Source: Treponema sp. (lineage in GTDB: Bacteria > Spirochaetota > Spirochaetia > Treponematales > Treponemataceae). Taken from it: 13,960 nucleotides of DNA. The stretch lies in contig JAITOJ010000009.1 in assembly GCA_031290005.1 (NCBI GenBank), forward strand, positions 1 to 13,960. Reading direction: 5' to 3'. A program made the position numbers and the translations under genes. This document shows positions 1 to 7,868 of the stretch, one piece after another. How positions within the stretch are numbered: position 1 is the stretch's first letter; the number at the start of each line of letters is the position of its first letter. The notes under the pieces are model-generated. The model was given only the letters and a program-made list of their open reading frames with translations. It did no database searches and had not been told where the DNA came from.

Positions 1-974
<974 letters not shown>

Positions 975-1014
975 TTACCGCTCCTTGCAATAACCGCCAG
1001 TCAACGCCGGCGGA

Positions 1015-2493
1015 CTAATTTAATTTATAGCGCGACGTGGAAACCGTATGCCCTTCGTTGTATACGTCAAACCACATTTCCTTCTTGCCGGTCCGATCAA
1101 GGGCGTTGTAGAAATCTTTCAGGTTGGTCACCTTCTGGTCGTTCACCGCGGTAATCACGTCCCGGTTTTGCAGACGTATGGCTGCCGCCGCGGTTTTCGC
1201 GGTCACGTTGGACACCACCACGCCGTTGACGTTTTTGTCCAGTTCCAGTTCTTTGCGGATGTCGTCGGTAATCGGGGCCGCCACAAAGCCCGGCCAGAGG
1301 TTCGCGTTGTTGGACGCTACCGTGTCGTTCCGATTTTCCACCTTGACGTTCACCGTCACTTCCCTGCCCCCGCGAACCACGTCGAATTTGGCGGTCTTGC
1401 CTACTTCCAGATCGCCAACCTGACGCACCAATTGGTCAACGGTCTTCACGCTCCTGCCGTCCAGGGCAGTCACAAAGTCTCCGGCCTGCATTCCGCCTTT
1501 TTCCGCGGGGGAGCCGATGTAAAGCTGGGACACAAAGGCCCCTTCCCTATTGCCAACTCCGAGAGCGTCCTTGTATTCCTTGCTCACCTCGTTCAGGGCC
1601 ACTCCTATCCAGCCGTAGGTCACCTTGCCGTTGGTAATAAAGTCGTCGATGGCTTTTTTTACGTTATTGATACTGATGGCAAAGCCCAGGCCCTGAGAGC
1701 CGCCGGACTGGGAAGCGATCCAGGTGTTGATACCGATGACTTCGCCGTAGATATTGACCAGGGGGCCGCCGGAGTTGCCCTGGTTGATGGCCGCGTCGGT
1801 CTGAATGAAGTCGCTGATATTTTCCACCCCCGTGCCGGACCGGCCCAGAGCGCTGATAATCCCCTGGGTGATGGACGAGTTAAAACCCAGGGGAGTTCCC
1901 ATGGCAAAGCAGATATCCCCGGGTTTCACCGTGTCCGAGTCCCCAAGGGTTGCCACGGAAATGGCATCATCGTCGGACTCAAAGGATACCAGAGCGATGT
2001 CCCGCCGGGAATCCGCGCCCACCAGGGAACCATTCATCACCCGGCTGTCATTCAGTTTGATGGAAATCTCCGTAGCGGAACCCGCCACATGATTATTGGT
2101 GAGCACATAGTAGGTCTTGCCGCTTTTCCGCACAATCACCCCGCTGCCCAGACCGGACTGCTCGTATTCACGAGGCGTGCGGCTGCCGTCGTTCGGCTGT
2201 CCAAAAAAGAAGAACGGCAGTCCTTCAAAAGGATTGGCCGGGGCGGTTTTTTTTTCTTTGGTGTCAATTTCAACCACTGAGGGCATAACCCCCGCGGAAA
2301 CCGCACGGAATACGTCCTGCATGGCTTCCACCACAGTCAGTGAGTTTGCGGGAATTTGCACCGCCGGATAGGTGTCCGCAAAAGCGGTCGCCGCCGAACC
2401 CTTTCCATTGGGATTGCAGGAAAGAGAGAAAAGCACAAAGGATAACATCACCGCGCCCAGCGCGAGGGCTATTCTTTTTGTCCAGGTTTTCAT
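1015..2493 (-). CDS. HtrA/DegP-like periplasmic serine protease (Do-like), two PDZ domains
   Basis: A trypsin-like protease/chaperone for misfolded envelope proteins, 492 residues. Residues 1-26 form a basic, hydrophobic signal ending FSLSC; Cys26 may be lipidated, though the lipobox is degenerate (Ser at -3), so a cleaved signal peptide is the alternative. The catalytic triad is visible: His135 in TNNHVAG, Asp165 in SRRDIALVSF, and Ser241 in NQGNSGGPLVN. PDZ1 spans about 293-385 (YGWIGVAL through SPAEKGGMQAGD). A more divergent PDZ2 spans about 400-485. A linker after the signal (about 79-112) is rich in Lys, Pro and Phe. The start has GGAGGT at 2506-2501, 7 nt upstream. Divergent from uxuA and upstream of argG. 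Which htrA/deg paralogue this is cannot be decided from the window, so no symbol is given. Confidence 0.93.
   Translation of the reverse strand: MKTWTKRIALALGAVMLSFVLFSLSCNPNGKGSAATAFADTYPAVQIPANSLTVVEAMQDVFRAVSAGVMPSVVEIDTKEKKTAPANPFEGLPFFFFGQPNDGSRTPREYEQSGLGSGVIVRKSGKTYYVLTNNHVAGSATEISIKLNDSRVMNGSLVGADSRRDIALVSFESDDDAISVATLGDSDTVKPGDICFAMGTPLGFNSSITQGIISALGRSGTGVENISDFIQTDAAINQGNSGGPLVNIYGEVIGINTWIASQSGGSQGLGFAISINNVKKAIDDFITNGKVTYGWIGVALNEVSKEYKDALGVGNREGAFVSQLYIGSPAEKGGMQAGDFVTALDGRSVKTVDQLVRQVGDLEVGKTAKFDVVRGGREVTVNVKVENRNDTVASNNANLWPGFVAAPITDDIRKELELDKNVNGVVVSNVTAKTAAAAIRLQNRDVITAVNDQKVTNLKDFYNALDRTGKKEMWFDVYNEGHTVSTSRYKLN
2247..2255 (-). repeat. A9 homopolymer inside the protease gene
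   Basis: Nine consecutive T on the plus strand, A9 in the coding sense, spanning codons Glu80-Lys81-Lys82-Thr83 of the HtrA-like protein. It lies after the signal sequence and before the catalytic domain, so a one-base slip would remove the whole protease domain. The length is modest, and this may be only a Lys-rich linker. Confidence 0.7.
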
Positions 2494-2530
2494 AGGGAAT
2501 ACCTCCGAAATTAATAAAATAGTGTCTTCT

Positions 2531-2559
2531 AATATGCCGAAATCAGGACTTCTTTACAA
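2531..2559 (-). promoter_or_regulatory. Possible promoter of the HtrA-like gene
   Basis: On the minus strand TTGTAA (2559-2554) and CATATT (2536-2531) are separated by 17 nt, about 37 nt upstream of the start codon. Both hexamers are imperfect matches to sigma70 consensus. No stress-sigma-factor motif was recognised. Another AT-rich candidate (TTATATT further upstream) cannot be excluded. Confidence 0.35.
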
Positions 2560-2634
2560 GAGATACTGGAAAATATAACAGATTTTTAGAATTTATTACA
2601 CAGAAATTATTTTTTGCGCCCATACCGCGCGGAG

Positions 2635-2663
2635 TTGACCTGCAAGAAGAATTACGATAAAAT
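2635..2663 (+). promoter_or_regulatory. Sigma70-type promoter of uxuA-uxuB
   Basis: TTGACC (2635-2640) and TAAAAT (2658-2663) are separated by exactly 17 nt, putting the transcription start near 2670 and leaving a leader of about 28 nt before the uxuA ATG. Each hexamer matches consensus at five of six bases. It is the best promoter in the intergenic region and points into the uxu pair. Confidence 0.7.
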
Positions 2664-2677
2664 ACTAGTATACAAGT
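2664..2677. promoter_or_regulatory. GntR-like palindromic operator at the uxuA transcription start
   Basis: ACTAGTATACAAGT is a 14-bp palindrome centred on GTATAC with a single mismatched pair. It abuts the -10 hexamer and covers the predicted transcription start, an ideal position for repression. The core resembles the TTGTATACAA-type sites bound by GntR-family (FCD subgroup) regulators, which commonly control sugar-acid genes. No GntR gene is in the window, so the cognate regulator would be elsewhere. The assignment to that family is inference. Confidence 0.5.
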
Positions 2678-2688
2678 TAGCAATTTTT

Positions 2689-2693
2689 GGAGG
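2689..2693 (+). promoter_or_regulatory. Ribosome binding site that fixes the uxuA start
   Basis: GGAGG ends 5 nt before the ATG at 2699. An in-frame TTG at 2687 overlaps this site and would destroy its role, so the ATG at 2699 is preferred. Confidence 0.8.
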
Positions 2694-2698
2694 TTTAT

Positions 2699-3769
2699 AT
2701 GCAGATGACCATGCGCTGGTTTGGAACCGGCTATGATTCTGTTACTTTACAGCAAATTCGGCAAGTCCCCGGTGTTACGGGGGTTATCACCACATTGTAC
2801 GGAACCAGGCCCGGCGAGGCCTGGGAACTCAAGGACATCCTGGCGCTCAAAAAAGAAGTTGAGGACGCGGGGCTCAAAATCGCCGGAATCGAAAGCGTCA
2901 ATATCCACGACGCCATCAAGACCGGCCACCCTGACAGGGACAAATACATCGACAACTACATCGCCACCCTGGAACGGCTGGGCCAGGCGGACATCCGCCT
3001 GATTTGCTACAACTTCATGCCCGTGTTCGACTGGACCCGGAGCGATTTGGCAAAGGTGCGGCCCGACGGCAGCACGGTGCTCAGCTACAATCAGAAAATC
3101 ATCGACCAGATTGACCCGAACAATATGCGGGCCCTGCTGGAAAAACAAGCCAATGGGTTTGTACTCCCCGGCTGGGAACCCGAACGGATTGCCAAACTCA
3201 AGGAACTGTTTGCCATGTACCAGGATGTGGACGAGGACAAGCTCTTTGAGAATTTTGTGTATTTCCTCCAGCGGATTATGCCCACCTGCGACAAATACCG
3301 CATCGACATGGCCATCCACCCCGACGACCCGGCCTGGCCGGTTTTCGGCCTGCCCCGGATTATAACCGGCAAGGAGAAAATCCAGCGGTTCCTGAAAGCC
3401 GTGGACAACCCCCACAACGGGCTGACCCTGTGTACCGGCAGCCTGGGCTCAAACCCCAAAAACGACATTCCAGATGTCATCCGCGCCTGCAAGGGCCGGA
3501 TTCACTTTGCCCACATCCGCAACCTGAAACACAACGCCCCCGGCGACTTTGAGGAAGCGGCCCATCTTTCCAGCGACGGCTCCATGGACATGTTCGCCAT
3601 TATGAAGGCCCTGTACGACACGGGCTTTGACGGCGTAATCCGGCCTGACCACGGGCGGGCCATCTGGGGCGAGGTTTCCATGCCCGGCTACGGCCTGTAT
3701 GACCGCGCCCTGGGCTGCGCCTACCTGAACGGCCTCTGGGAGGCCCTGTCCAAAACAGACAAACGATAA
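2699..3769 (+). CDS. uxuA: Mannonate dehydratase
   Basis: Removes water from D-mannonate to give 2-keto-3-deoxygluconate, in the cytoplasmic hexuronate (glucuronate branch) pathway. From the ATG at 2699 the protein is 356 residues, normal for UxuA (about 350-390). It opens MQMTMRWFG, like the family start. It then shows HPDDPAWPVFGLPRI, CTGSLGS, FAHIRN and RPDHGRAIWGE, which carry the conserved metal-binding and active-site Cys, His and Asp positions of this TIM-barrel enzyme. It is the first gene of a plus-strand pair; uxuB follows after 21 nt with its own Shine-Dalgarno. Expression is probably controlled by the operator at 2664-2677. Glucuronate isomerase, KDG kinase and KDPG aldolase genes are not in the window. 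Confidence 0.96.
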   Translation: MQMTMRWFGTGYDSVTLQQIRQVPGVTGVITTLYGTRPGEAWELKDILALKKEVEDAGLKIAGIESVNIHDAIKTGHPDRDKYIDNYIATLERLGQADIRLICYNFMPVFDWTRSDLAKVRPDGSTVLSYNQKIIDQIDPNNMRALLEKQANGFVLPGWEPERIAKLKELFAMYQDVDEDKLFENFVYFLQRIMPTCDKYRIDMAIHPDDPAWPVFGLPRIITGKEKIQRFLKAVDNPHNGLTLCTGSLGSNPKNDIPDVIRACKGRIHFAHIRNLKHNAPGDFEEAAHLSSDGSMDMFAIMKALYDTGFDGVIRPDHGRAIWGEVSMPGYGLYDRALGCAYLNGLWEALSKTDKR

Positions 3770-3790
3770 ACGACAAAGGAGAATACGGCT

Positions 3791-5395
3791 ATGAAATTAA
3801 ACGCAGCAGAATTGCGAAATACGGAAGTCTGGGCAAAGGCGGGAATCACCCTGCCCCAATTTGACCGGGACGCCATGATTGCCGCCACCAGAAAGGCTCC
3901 CCAGTGGGTGCATTTTGGTGCGGGTAATATTTTCCGCGCGTTCCCGGCGGCGCTCTTGCAGGAATTGCTGGACAAGGGCAGAGAAAAAACCGGCATTATC
4001 GTGGCGGAAGGCTATGACGGCGAGATTATCGACAAGTCCTTTGCGCCCTACGATAATTTGAGCCTGGTGGTCACCCTGAAGTCTGACGGCAGCATCGGCA
4101 AAACGGTTATCGGCAGCGTGGCGGAAGCGTACCGCATCGACCAGGAAGCGGCGCTGGACAGGCTGCGGGAGGTGTTCCGCGCCCCGTCCCTGCAAATGGT
4201 GAGCTTCACGATTACCGAAAAAGGCTACAGCCTGTCCGGCCGCGCGGGGCTCCTGCCTGATGTGGAAGCGGACTTTGCCAGCGGCCCCGCCAGACCCCAG
4301 AGCTACATCGGGCGCCTGGCGGCCCTGTGTTACGAGCGCTATAAGGCGGCATCGCTGCCCCTGGCGCTGGTGAGCATGGACAACTGCTCCCATAACGGGG
4401 ACAAGCTCTTTGCGGCGGTGGACGCTTTCGCGGTCAAATGGACGGAAGCCGGCCTGGCGGACAAAGGCTTTTTGGACTACATCAGGAACCCGGGGAAAGT
4501 CTCTTTCCCGTGGTCGATGATTGACAAGATTACCCCGCGCCCCGACGAAGGGGTCAAGGCAATGCTGGAATCCATCGGCTTTACGGACACCGAAGGGCAG
4601 GTGACCGGCAAAAACACCTACATCGCGCCTTTTGTGAACGCCGAAGAAGCCCAGTATCTGGTGATTGAAGACGCCTTCCCCAACGGACGCCCGGCGCTGG
4701 ACCAGGCGGGGGTGCTGTTTACCCAGCGGGCCACGGTGGACAAGGTGGAAAAGATGAAGGTGTGCACCTGCCTGAATCCCCTGCACACGGCCCTGGCGGT
4801 GTTCGGCTGTCTGCTGGGGTACGCCAAAATCAGCGAGGAGATGAAAGACCCGGATTTGGTTAAGCTCATTGAGGCCATCGGCTACAAAGAAGGGCTGCCG
4901 GTGGTGGTTGACCCGGGCATCCTGTCGCCCAAACAGTTTATCGACGAGGTGCTGCGGGTGCGGCTTCCCAATCCCTTTATGCCCGACACGCCCCAGCGGA
5001 TTGCCACGGACACGTCGCAAAAAATCCCCATCCGCTTCGGCGAGACCATCAAGGCCTATCTGGCAAGCGGCACGCTGAATGTCAGGGACTTGAAGCTGAT
5101 TCCGCTGGCGCTGGCGGCCTGGGTGCGCTATCTCCTGGGCGTGGATGACGAAGGCAAGCCTTTTATTGTCAGCCCCGACCCGATGTACGAGACGCTGAGC
5201 GCCGCCCTGTCGGGAATCACGCTCGGCCAGGCCGGGGACTTCCACAAGACATTGGAGCCTATTTTGTCGGACAGCGGCATATTCGCCGTCAATCTGTATG
5301 AGGCGGGGCTGGGCCAAATCGTGGAAGCCTATTTTGCGGAACTGATTGCCGGCCCCGGCGCGGTGCGGAAAACGCTGCAAAAGACCTTGAAATAA
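3791..5395 (+). CDS. uxuB: D-mannonate oxidoreductase / fructuronate reductase (mannitol dehydrogenase family)
   Basis: Reduces D-fructuronate to D-mannonate with NADH, feeding the mannonate dehydratase encoded just upstream. The 534-residue protein has an N-terminal nucleotide-binding motif WVHFGAGNIFRAF (about residues 38-50). In the middle it has the family signature KVCTCLNPLHTALAVFG, containing the conserved Asn and His of the long-chain mannitol dehydrogenase family with a Lys just before. It is somewhat longer than the E. coli enzyme (about 490), as in a long-form clade of these proteins. The start is supported by AAAGGAG at 3775-3781, 9 nt before the ATG. Mannitol or altronate dehydrogenase would be alternatives by sequence family alone; pairing with uxuA makes UxuB much the likeliest. 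Confidence 0.92.
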   Translation: MKLNAAELRNTEVWAKAGITLPQFDRDAMIAATRKAPQWVHFGAGNIFRAFPAALLQELLDKGREKTGIIVAEGYDGEIIDKSFAPYDNLSLVVTLKSDGSIGKTVIGSVAEAYRIDQEAALDRLREVFRAPSLQMVSFTITEKGYSLSGRAGLLPDVEADFASGPARPQSYIGRLAALCYERYKAASLPLALVSMDNCSHNGDKLFAAVDAFAVKWTEAGLADKGFLDYIRNPGKVSFPWSMIDKITPRPDEGVKAMLESIGFTDTEGQVTGKNTYIAPFVNAEEAQYLVIEDAFPNGRPALDQAGVLFTQRATVDKVEKMKVCTCLNPLHTALAVFGCLLGYAKISEEMKDPDLVKLIEAIGYKEGLPVVVDPGILSPKQFIDEVLRVRLPNPFMPDTPQRIATDTSQKIPIRFGETIKAYLASGTLNVRDLKLIPLALAAWVRYLLGVDDEGKPFIVSPDPMYETLSAALSGITLGQAGDFHKTLEPILSDSGIFAVNLYEAGLGQIVEAYFAELIAGPGAVRKTLQKTLK

Positions 5396-5407
5396 GAGGC
5401 CGGCGCA

Positions 5408-5528
5408 AACCGGACCCTGTTCCAGTAAGGAACCGGACCCTGTTCCAGCAAGGAACCGGAGGCTGTTCCAGTAAGGAACCGGAGGCTGTTCCAGCAAGGA
5501 ACCGGACCTTGTTCCAGTAAGGAACCGG
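5408..5528. repeat. Tandem array of 23-bp repeats (5 units plus a partial)
   Basis: Units start at 5408, 5431, 5454, 5477 and 5500, with a 6-bp partial at 5523. Each unit reads AACCGGA, three variable bases, TGTTCCAG, then T or C, then AAGG. The variable triplets are CCC, CCC, GGC, GGC, CCT, and the single variable base alternates T, C, T, C, T. Every unit holds the inverted pair GTTCC/GGAAC with a 5-nt loop, and GGAAC also pairs with the GTTCC of the following unit, so alternate hairpins are possible. The array sits 12 bp after the uxuB stop in a convergent intergenic gap. 23 is not a multiple of three, and the reading frames here are not credible genes. Confidence 0.95.
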
Positions 5529-5540
5529 GGGGGCGATCCG

Positions 5541-5556
5541 GCTGGCGGATGCCAGC
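5541..5556. terminator. Hairpin in the convergent gap between uxuB and the epimerase gene
   Basis: GCTGGC and GCCAGC form a perfect 6-bp stem around a GGAT loop, starting 1 nt after the epimerase stop codon. There is no run of U on either strand after the stem, so it is not a textbook intrinsic terminator; it may stabilise mRNA ends. A G7 run (5527-5533) lies between it and the repeat array. Confidence 0.4.
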
Positions 5557-5557
5557 G

Positions 5558-6694
5558 TTAAAAATCAACCTTCCTCCGGATAATCTCTATAAACATCCGT
5601 CCGTTGTGGTAGGGACATTTCCACATCCCCGCTATTGACTGGGTAAAGGGCCTGCCGTCCTTTGTGCGGCCTCCCAGCCATTCCTTGTCACCGATGAGAC
5701 TGGTTTTGATGTATTCCCACACAGCGCGGGCCATGTCCAAATAGCGCTTGTCTCCGGTAAGGCCCCAGGCGTTTGCCAGACCCACCACGGTTTCCGCCTG
5801 AACCCACCAGATGCGGTCTGTGTCTTCCCTGCCGCCTTTGCGCTCGTTGCTCAGGGCCTGCCCGTCAAAGCCTTCGGCCAGGGTAACGTCCGCCAGATGC
5901 AGTATGCGTTTGACATCCCCTTCCAGGTGACCCGTGGCGCGCCCCGCTTCCGTGAGGAGCCAGGAAGCCTCAATGTCATGGCCATAGGATTTTTCATCGC
6001 TCTGAGGCCGGAGGGCATCGTCAAAAAAGAGGTCCATCCGCCCCTTGCCGGACAACACCTTGTCCATCAGCAGGTTATAGATGTAATCCAGGGCTTCCCG
6101 GCCTTCGATCGCGGCGTGGTAAAATTCAGTGTAGGCCTCCAGTATGTGGAGCATGGTATTCATCGTTTTGGGGGTATAGAGGGTCTCCGACAGCTTCCGG
6201 TTTTCCTTGGGATTAAAGGCGATGTCAAACTGTTCGTTATAGCCCAGTGCTGTCCGGCATTTGGTTTCAAGACAGGCAAAGACCGATTGGGCCAGTCTCA
6301 GGGCTTCCTTGCTGCCCGAGGCCTGGCAGTACGCCGACAGCCCGTAGAGGGTAAAGGCGATGGCATAGGCGTGTTTGTCCGTATCTTTGGGCTTGCCGGT
6401 GTAATCCGTTGACCAGTAGACCCCGCCGTTCTCCGGGTCAATCAGCGCGTCCCGGATAAAGCGATACGCCTGTTCCGCGCTTTTGAGCGCATCCTCCCGG
6501 CCCAGGGTCAGGGCGCATTTGCTGAAAAACCACAAAATCCGGGCGTGGTAAATACTTCCCTTAACCGCGTCGGGGATGGGGTTTTTCCCGTCGTGTTCGC
6601 CGATAAAACCGCCGTACTTTGTATCCCCCAGGGATGACCAGAAAGGGAGCATTTTTTGCGTAAGCTGGTCTTTACATTCCTGTATAAGCGTCAT
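5558..6694 (-). CDS. Cellobiose/mannobiose 2-epimerase-type protein (AGE family)
   Basis: Likely converts the reducing-end glucose of cellobiose, or mannose of beta-1,4-mannobiose, to its C2 epimer in the cytoplasm; the family also includes N-acylglucosamine 2-epimerase. The 378-residue protein fits the usual (alpha/alpha)6-barrel length. Visible family motifs are KHAYAIAFTLYGLSAY (about 107-122), SYGHDIEASWLL with a catalytic-type His, RIWWVQAETVVG, and MWKCPYHNGRM near the C terminus with the second catalytic-type His. The HDIEASW, WWVQAE and KCPYHNGRM combination is closer to cellobiose 2-epimerases than to the GlcNAc enzyme, but the substrate is inference. The start overlaps the lacI-type stop as ATGA, with a strong AAGGAGGG at 6705-6698, so translation is coupled to the regulator gene upstream. 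No sugar phosphorylase, which would confirm a mannobiose route, is present. Confidence 0.85.
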   Translation of the reverse strand: MTLIQECKDQLTQKMLPFWSSLGDTKYGGFIGEHDGKNPIPDAVKGSIYHARILWFFSKCALTLGREDALKSAEQAYRFIRDALIDPENGGVYWSTDYTGKPKDTDKHAYAIAFTLYGLSAYCQASGSKEALRLAQSVFACLETKCRTALGYNEQFDIAFNPKENRKLSETLYTPKTMNTMLHILEAYTEFYHAAIEGREALDYIYNLLMDKVLSGKGRMDLFFDDALRPQSDEKSYGHDIEASWLLTEAGRATGHLEGDVKRILHLADVTLAEGFDGQALSNERKGGREDTDRIWWVQAETVVGLANAWGLTGDKRYLDMARAVWEYIKTSLIGDKEWLGGRTKDGRPFTQSIAGMWKCPYHNGRMFIEIIRRKVDF

Positions 6695-7728
6695 TTTCCC
6701 TCCTTGGAAAAATCTTCCAATTCTAAAAACCGGGGCGCGGCTATGGAATCTTTTTCCACCACCAGGCCGTCAATAAAGAGCCTGCCGCGGGGAACGTAAT
6801 CCATATTTTCGATATGCCTGATGAGCAGAGTAACCGCTCTGTCGCACATGGTCCTGATATTGACTTCCAGGCTGGTAACGCCGATACCGCCGGTTACGCT
6901 TTCACTGTCGTTATCAAAGCCCACGATGGAAATATCTTCCGGGATATTCAGCCCTTTCCGCCGGATTTGCCGGATAACGTTTCCCGCAAGCTGGTCATTG
7001 TTGCATACATAGGCGGTATGCGTACCCAGAGCCAGGTCGATTTCGATATTGTAGCCCCGGATATCCCGGTCTTCAATCGCCGCTTCGTAGGGCAGGGCCA
7101 CTTCCAGCATGGCCTTGCAGAATCCCATATACCGGTCAAGAATACTGGTGGTAGAAGCCGTGGAACCGATAAAGGCAATCTTTTTATGCCCCGCGGCCAC
7201 CAATAATTTGGTCAGATTGTAGGAACCCAGAAAATTATTCAAAGCCACGCAATCGCAGCCGCCAACATCGGAATAGAAATCCAGAAAGACACAACGAGGG
7301 CATTTCACGGTCACCATCTTCAAATAGGAATCAGACAGTTGGCCCAGAATAATAAGACCGTCAACTTTATGAGTTTCCACAAAGGCCGGAATAGCGCAAT
7401 TTGCTTCATCCTCACTGGTTACGATTTCCAGAATACCCAAAAAATTGGTTTTTTTGAACTCATCCAGCAAAGTAAGATAGAACCGCCAGTAAAACGCGGT
7501 TTCACCCAAATATTTTGCCCCAATCAAAATACCGATATTGTAATTACATCCCCGCCGCATATGTATCGGAAGGCTGTTATAGACATAGCCCAAGTCTTCC
7601 GCTTTTTGCCTGATGGATTTTCGAAGATTATCGCGCACGCCGTCTTTTCCCGATAACGCCTTGCTTACCGTTACGGTACTGACGCCCAGTTCTCCGGCAA
7701 TGTCGCTCATTCTTATTCGTGATTTCAT
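6691..7728 (-). CDS. LacI-family transcriptional regulator
   Basis: A DNA-binding repressor-type protein of 345 residues, normal for LacI/GalR. The N terminus is a LacI helix-turn-helix: MSDIAGELGVSTVTVSKALSG (about 7-27), followed by the hinge region. The rest is a periplasmic-binding-protein-like effector domain, with VDGLIILG, IAFIGS and a C-terminal DISIVGFDND segment. The effector is unknown; being in one operon with the 2-epimerase, a disaccharide or related sugar is likely. A near-consensus promoter (7799-7771) and a perfect palindrome (7741-7758) lie directly upstream, suggesting it represses itself and the epimerase gene. The Shine-Dalgarno is weak (GGCGG only). Whether it also controls uxuAB is doubtful, since no copy of the palindrome was seen there. 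Confidence 0.93.
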   Translation of the reverse strand: MKSRIRMSDIAGELGVSTVTVSKALSGKDGVRDNLRKSIRQKAEDLGYVYNSLPIHMRRGCNYNIGILIGAKYLGETAFYWRFYLTLLDEFKKTNFLGILEIVTSEDEANCAIPAFVETHKVDGLIILGQLSDSYLKMVTVKCPRCVFLDFYSDVGGCDCVALNNFLGSYNLTKLLVAAGHKKIAFIGSTASTTSILDRYMGFCKAMLEVALPYEAAIEDRDIRGYNIEIDLALGTHTAYVCNNDQLAGNVIRQIRRKGLNIPEDISIVGFDNDSESVTGGIGVTSLEVNIRTMCDRAVTLLIRHIENMDYVPRGRLFIDGLVVEKDSIAAPRFLELEDFSKEGK

Positions 7729-7740
7729 ATAACCGCCATT

Positions 7741-7758
7741 TAGCTAATGCATTAGCTA
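7741..7758. promoter_or_regulatory. Perfect 18-bp palindrome, probable LacI-type operator
   Basis: TAGCTAATGCATTAGCTA is a perfect inverted repeat. It lies between the regulator's predicted transcription start (about 7764) and its ATG (7728), where a bound repressor would block transcription. The size, symmetry and position fit a LacI-family autoregulatory operator; the central base step is GC rather than the usual CG. Confidence 0.72.
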
Positions 7759-7770
7759 TTTTTTTTACTT

Positions 7771-7799
7771 ATTTTAGTTTATGATTTTCCGGTTGTCAA
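7771..7799 (-). promoter_or_regulatory. Promoter of the lacI-type regulator/epimerase operon
   Basis: On the minus strand TTGACA (7799-7794, exact consensus) and TAAAAT (7776-7771) are separated by 17 nt. The predicted start near 7764 gives a leader of about 36 nt that contains the palindrome at 7741-7758. Confidence 0.8.
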
Positions 7800-7832
7800 C
7801 TAAAAAACTCTGCGCCATATCCGGCAGAAGGG

Positions 7833-7862
7833 TTGACCTTTCGTATGGTTTTCGTATATAGT
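7833..7862 (+). promoter_or_regulatory. Putative promoter of the STAS gene, possibly giving a leaderless mRNA
   Basis: TTGACC (7833-7838) is followed by TATATA at 7855 (16-nt spacer) or TATAGT at 7857-7862 (18-nt spacer). The TATAGT hexamer ends 6 nt before the ATG at 7869, so transcription would begin at or next to the start codon. A second candidate is TTGTCA (7793-7798) with CATATC (7816-7821), 17 nt apart, which would give a normal leader. Not resolvable by reading alone. Confidence 0.45.
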
Positions 7863-7868
7863 AATGGC

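Noticed and set aside
994..1013. Hairpin CCGCC/GGCGG between htrA and argG as a terminator
   Set aside because: Stem of only 5 bp with a 10-nt loop and no U tract on the minus strand; the 40-bp gap fits read-through equally well.
1048..2280. 410-codon plus-strand open frame over the HtrA-like gene
   Set aside because: Antisense shadow of a gene with a clear catalytic triad; His- and Gly-rich composition typical of reversed GC-rich coding sequence.
2687..2698. TTG start for uxuA four codons upstream
   Set aside because: It overlaps the GGAGG ribosome site that serves the ATG at 2699, and family members start at the MQMTMRW-like position.
3797..5497. 566-codon minus-strand open frame over uxuB extending into the 23-bp repeats
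   Set aside because: Antisense to a recognised enzyme; the N-terminal repeats in the predicted peptide are just the DNA repeats translated, and no ribosome site or domain was seen.
5408..5528. CRISPR array
   Set aside because: Units are directly abutting 23-bp repeats with no unique spacers and no cas genes nearby.
5408..5528. Plasmid iterons / replication origin
   Set aside because: The spacing is iteron-like, but there is no replication initiator gene, AT-rich melting region or DnaA-box cluster, and the context is chromosomal metabolism.
7833..7868. Upstream TTG/ATG starts (7833, 7845) for the STAS gene
   Set aside because: They add residues outside the STAS fold, overlap the likely promoter and lack well-spaced Shine-Dalgarno sequences; not fully excluded.
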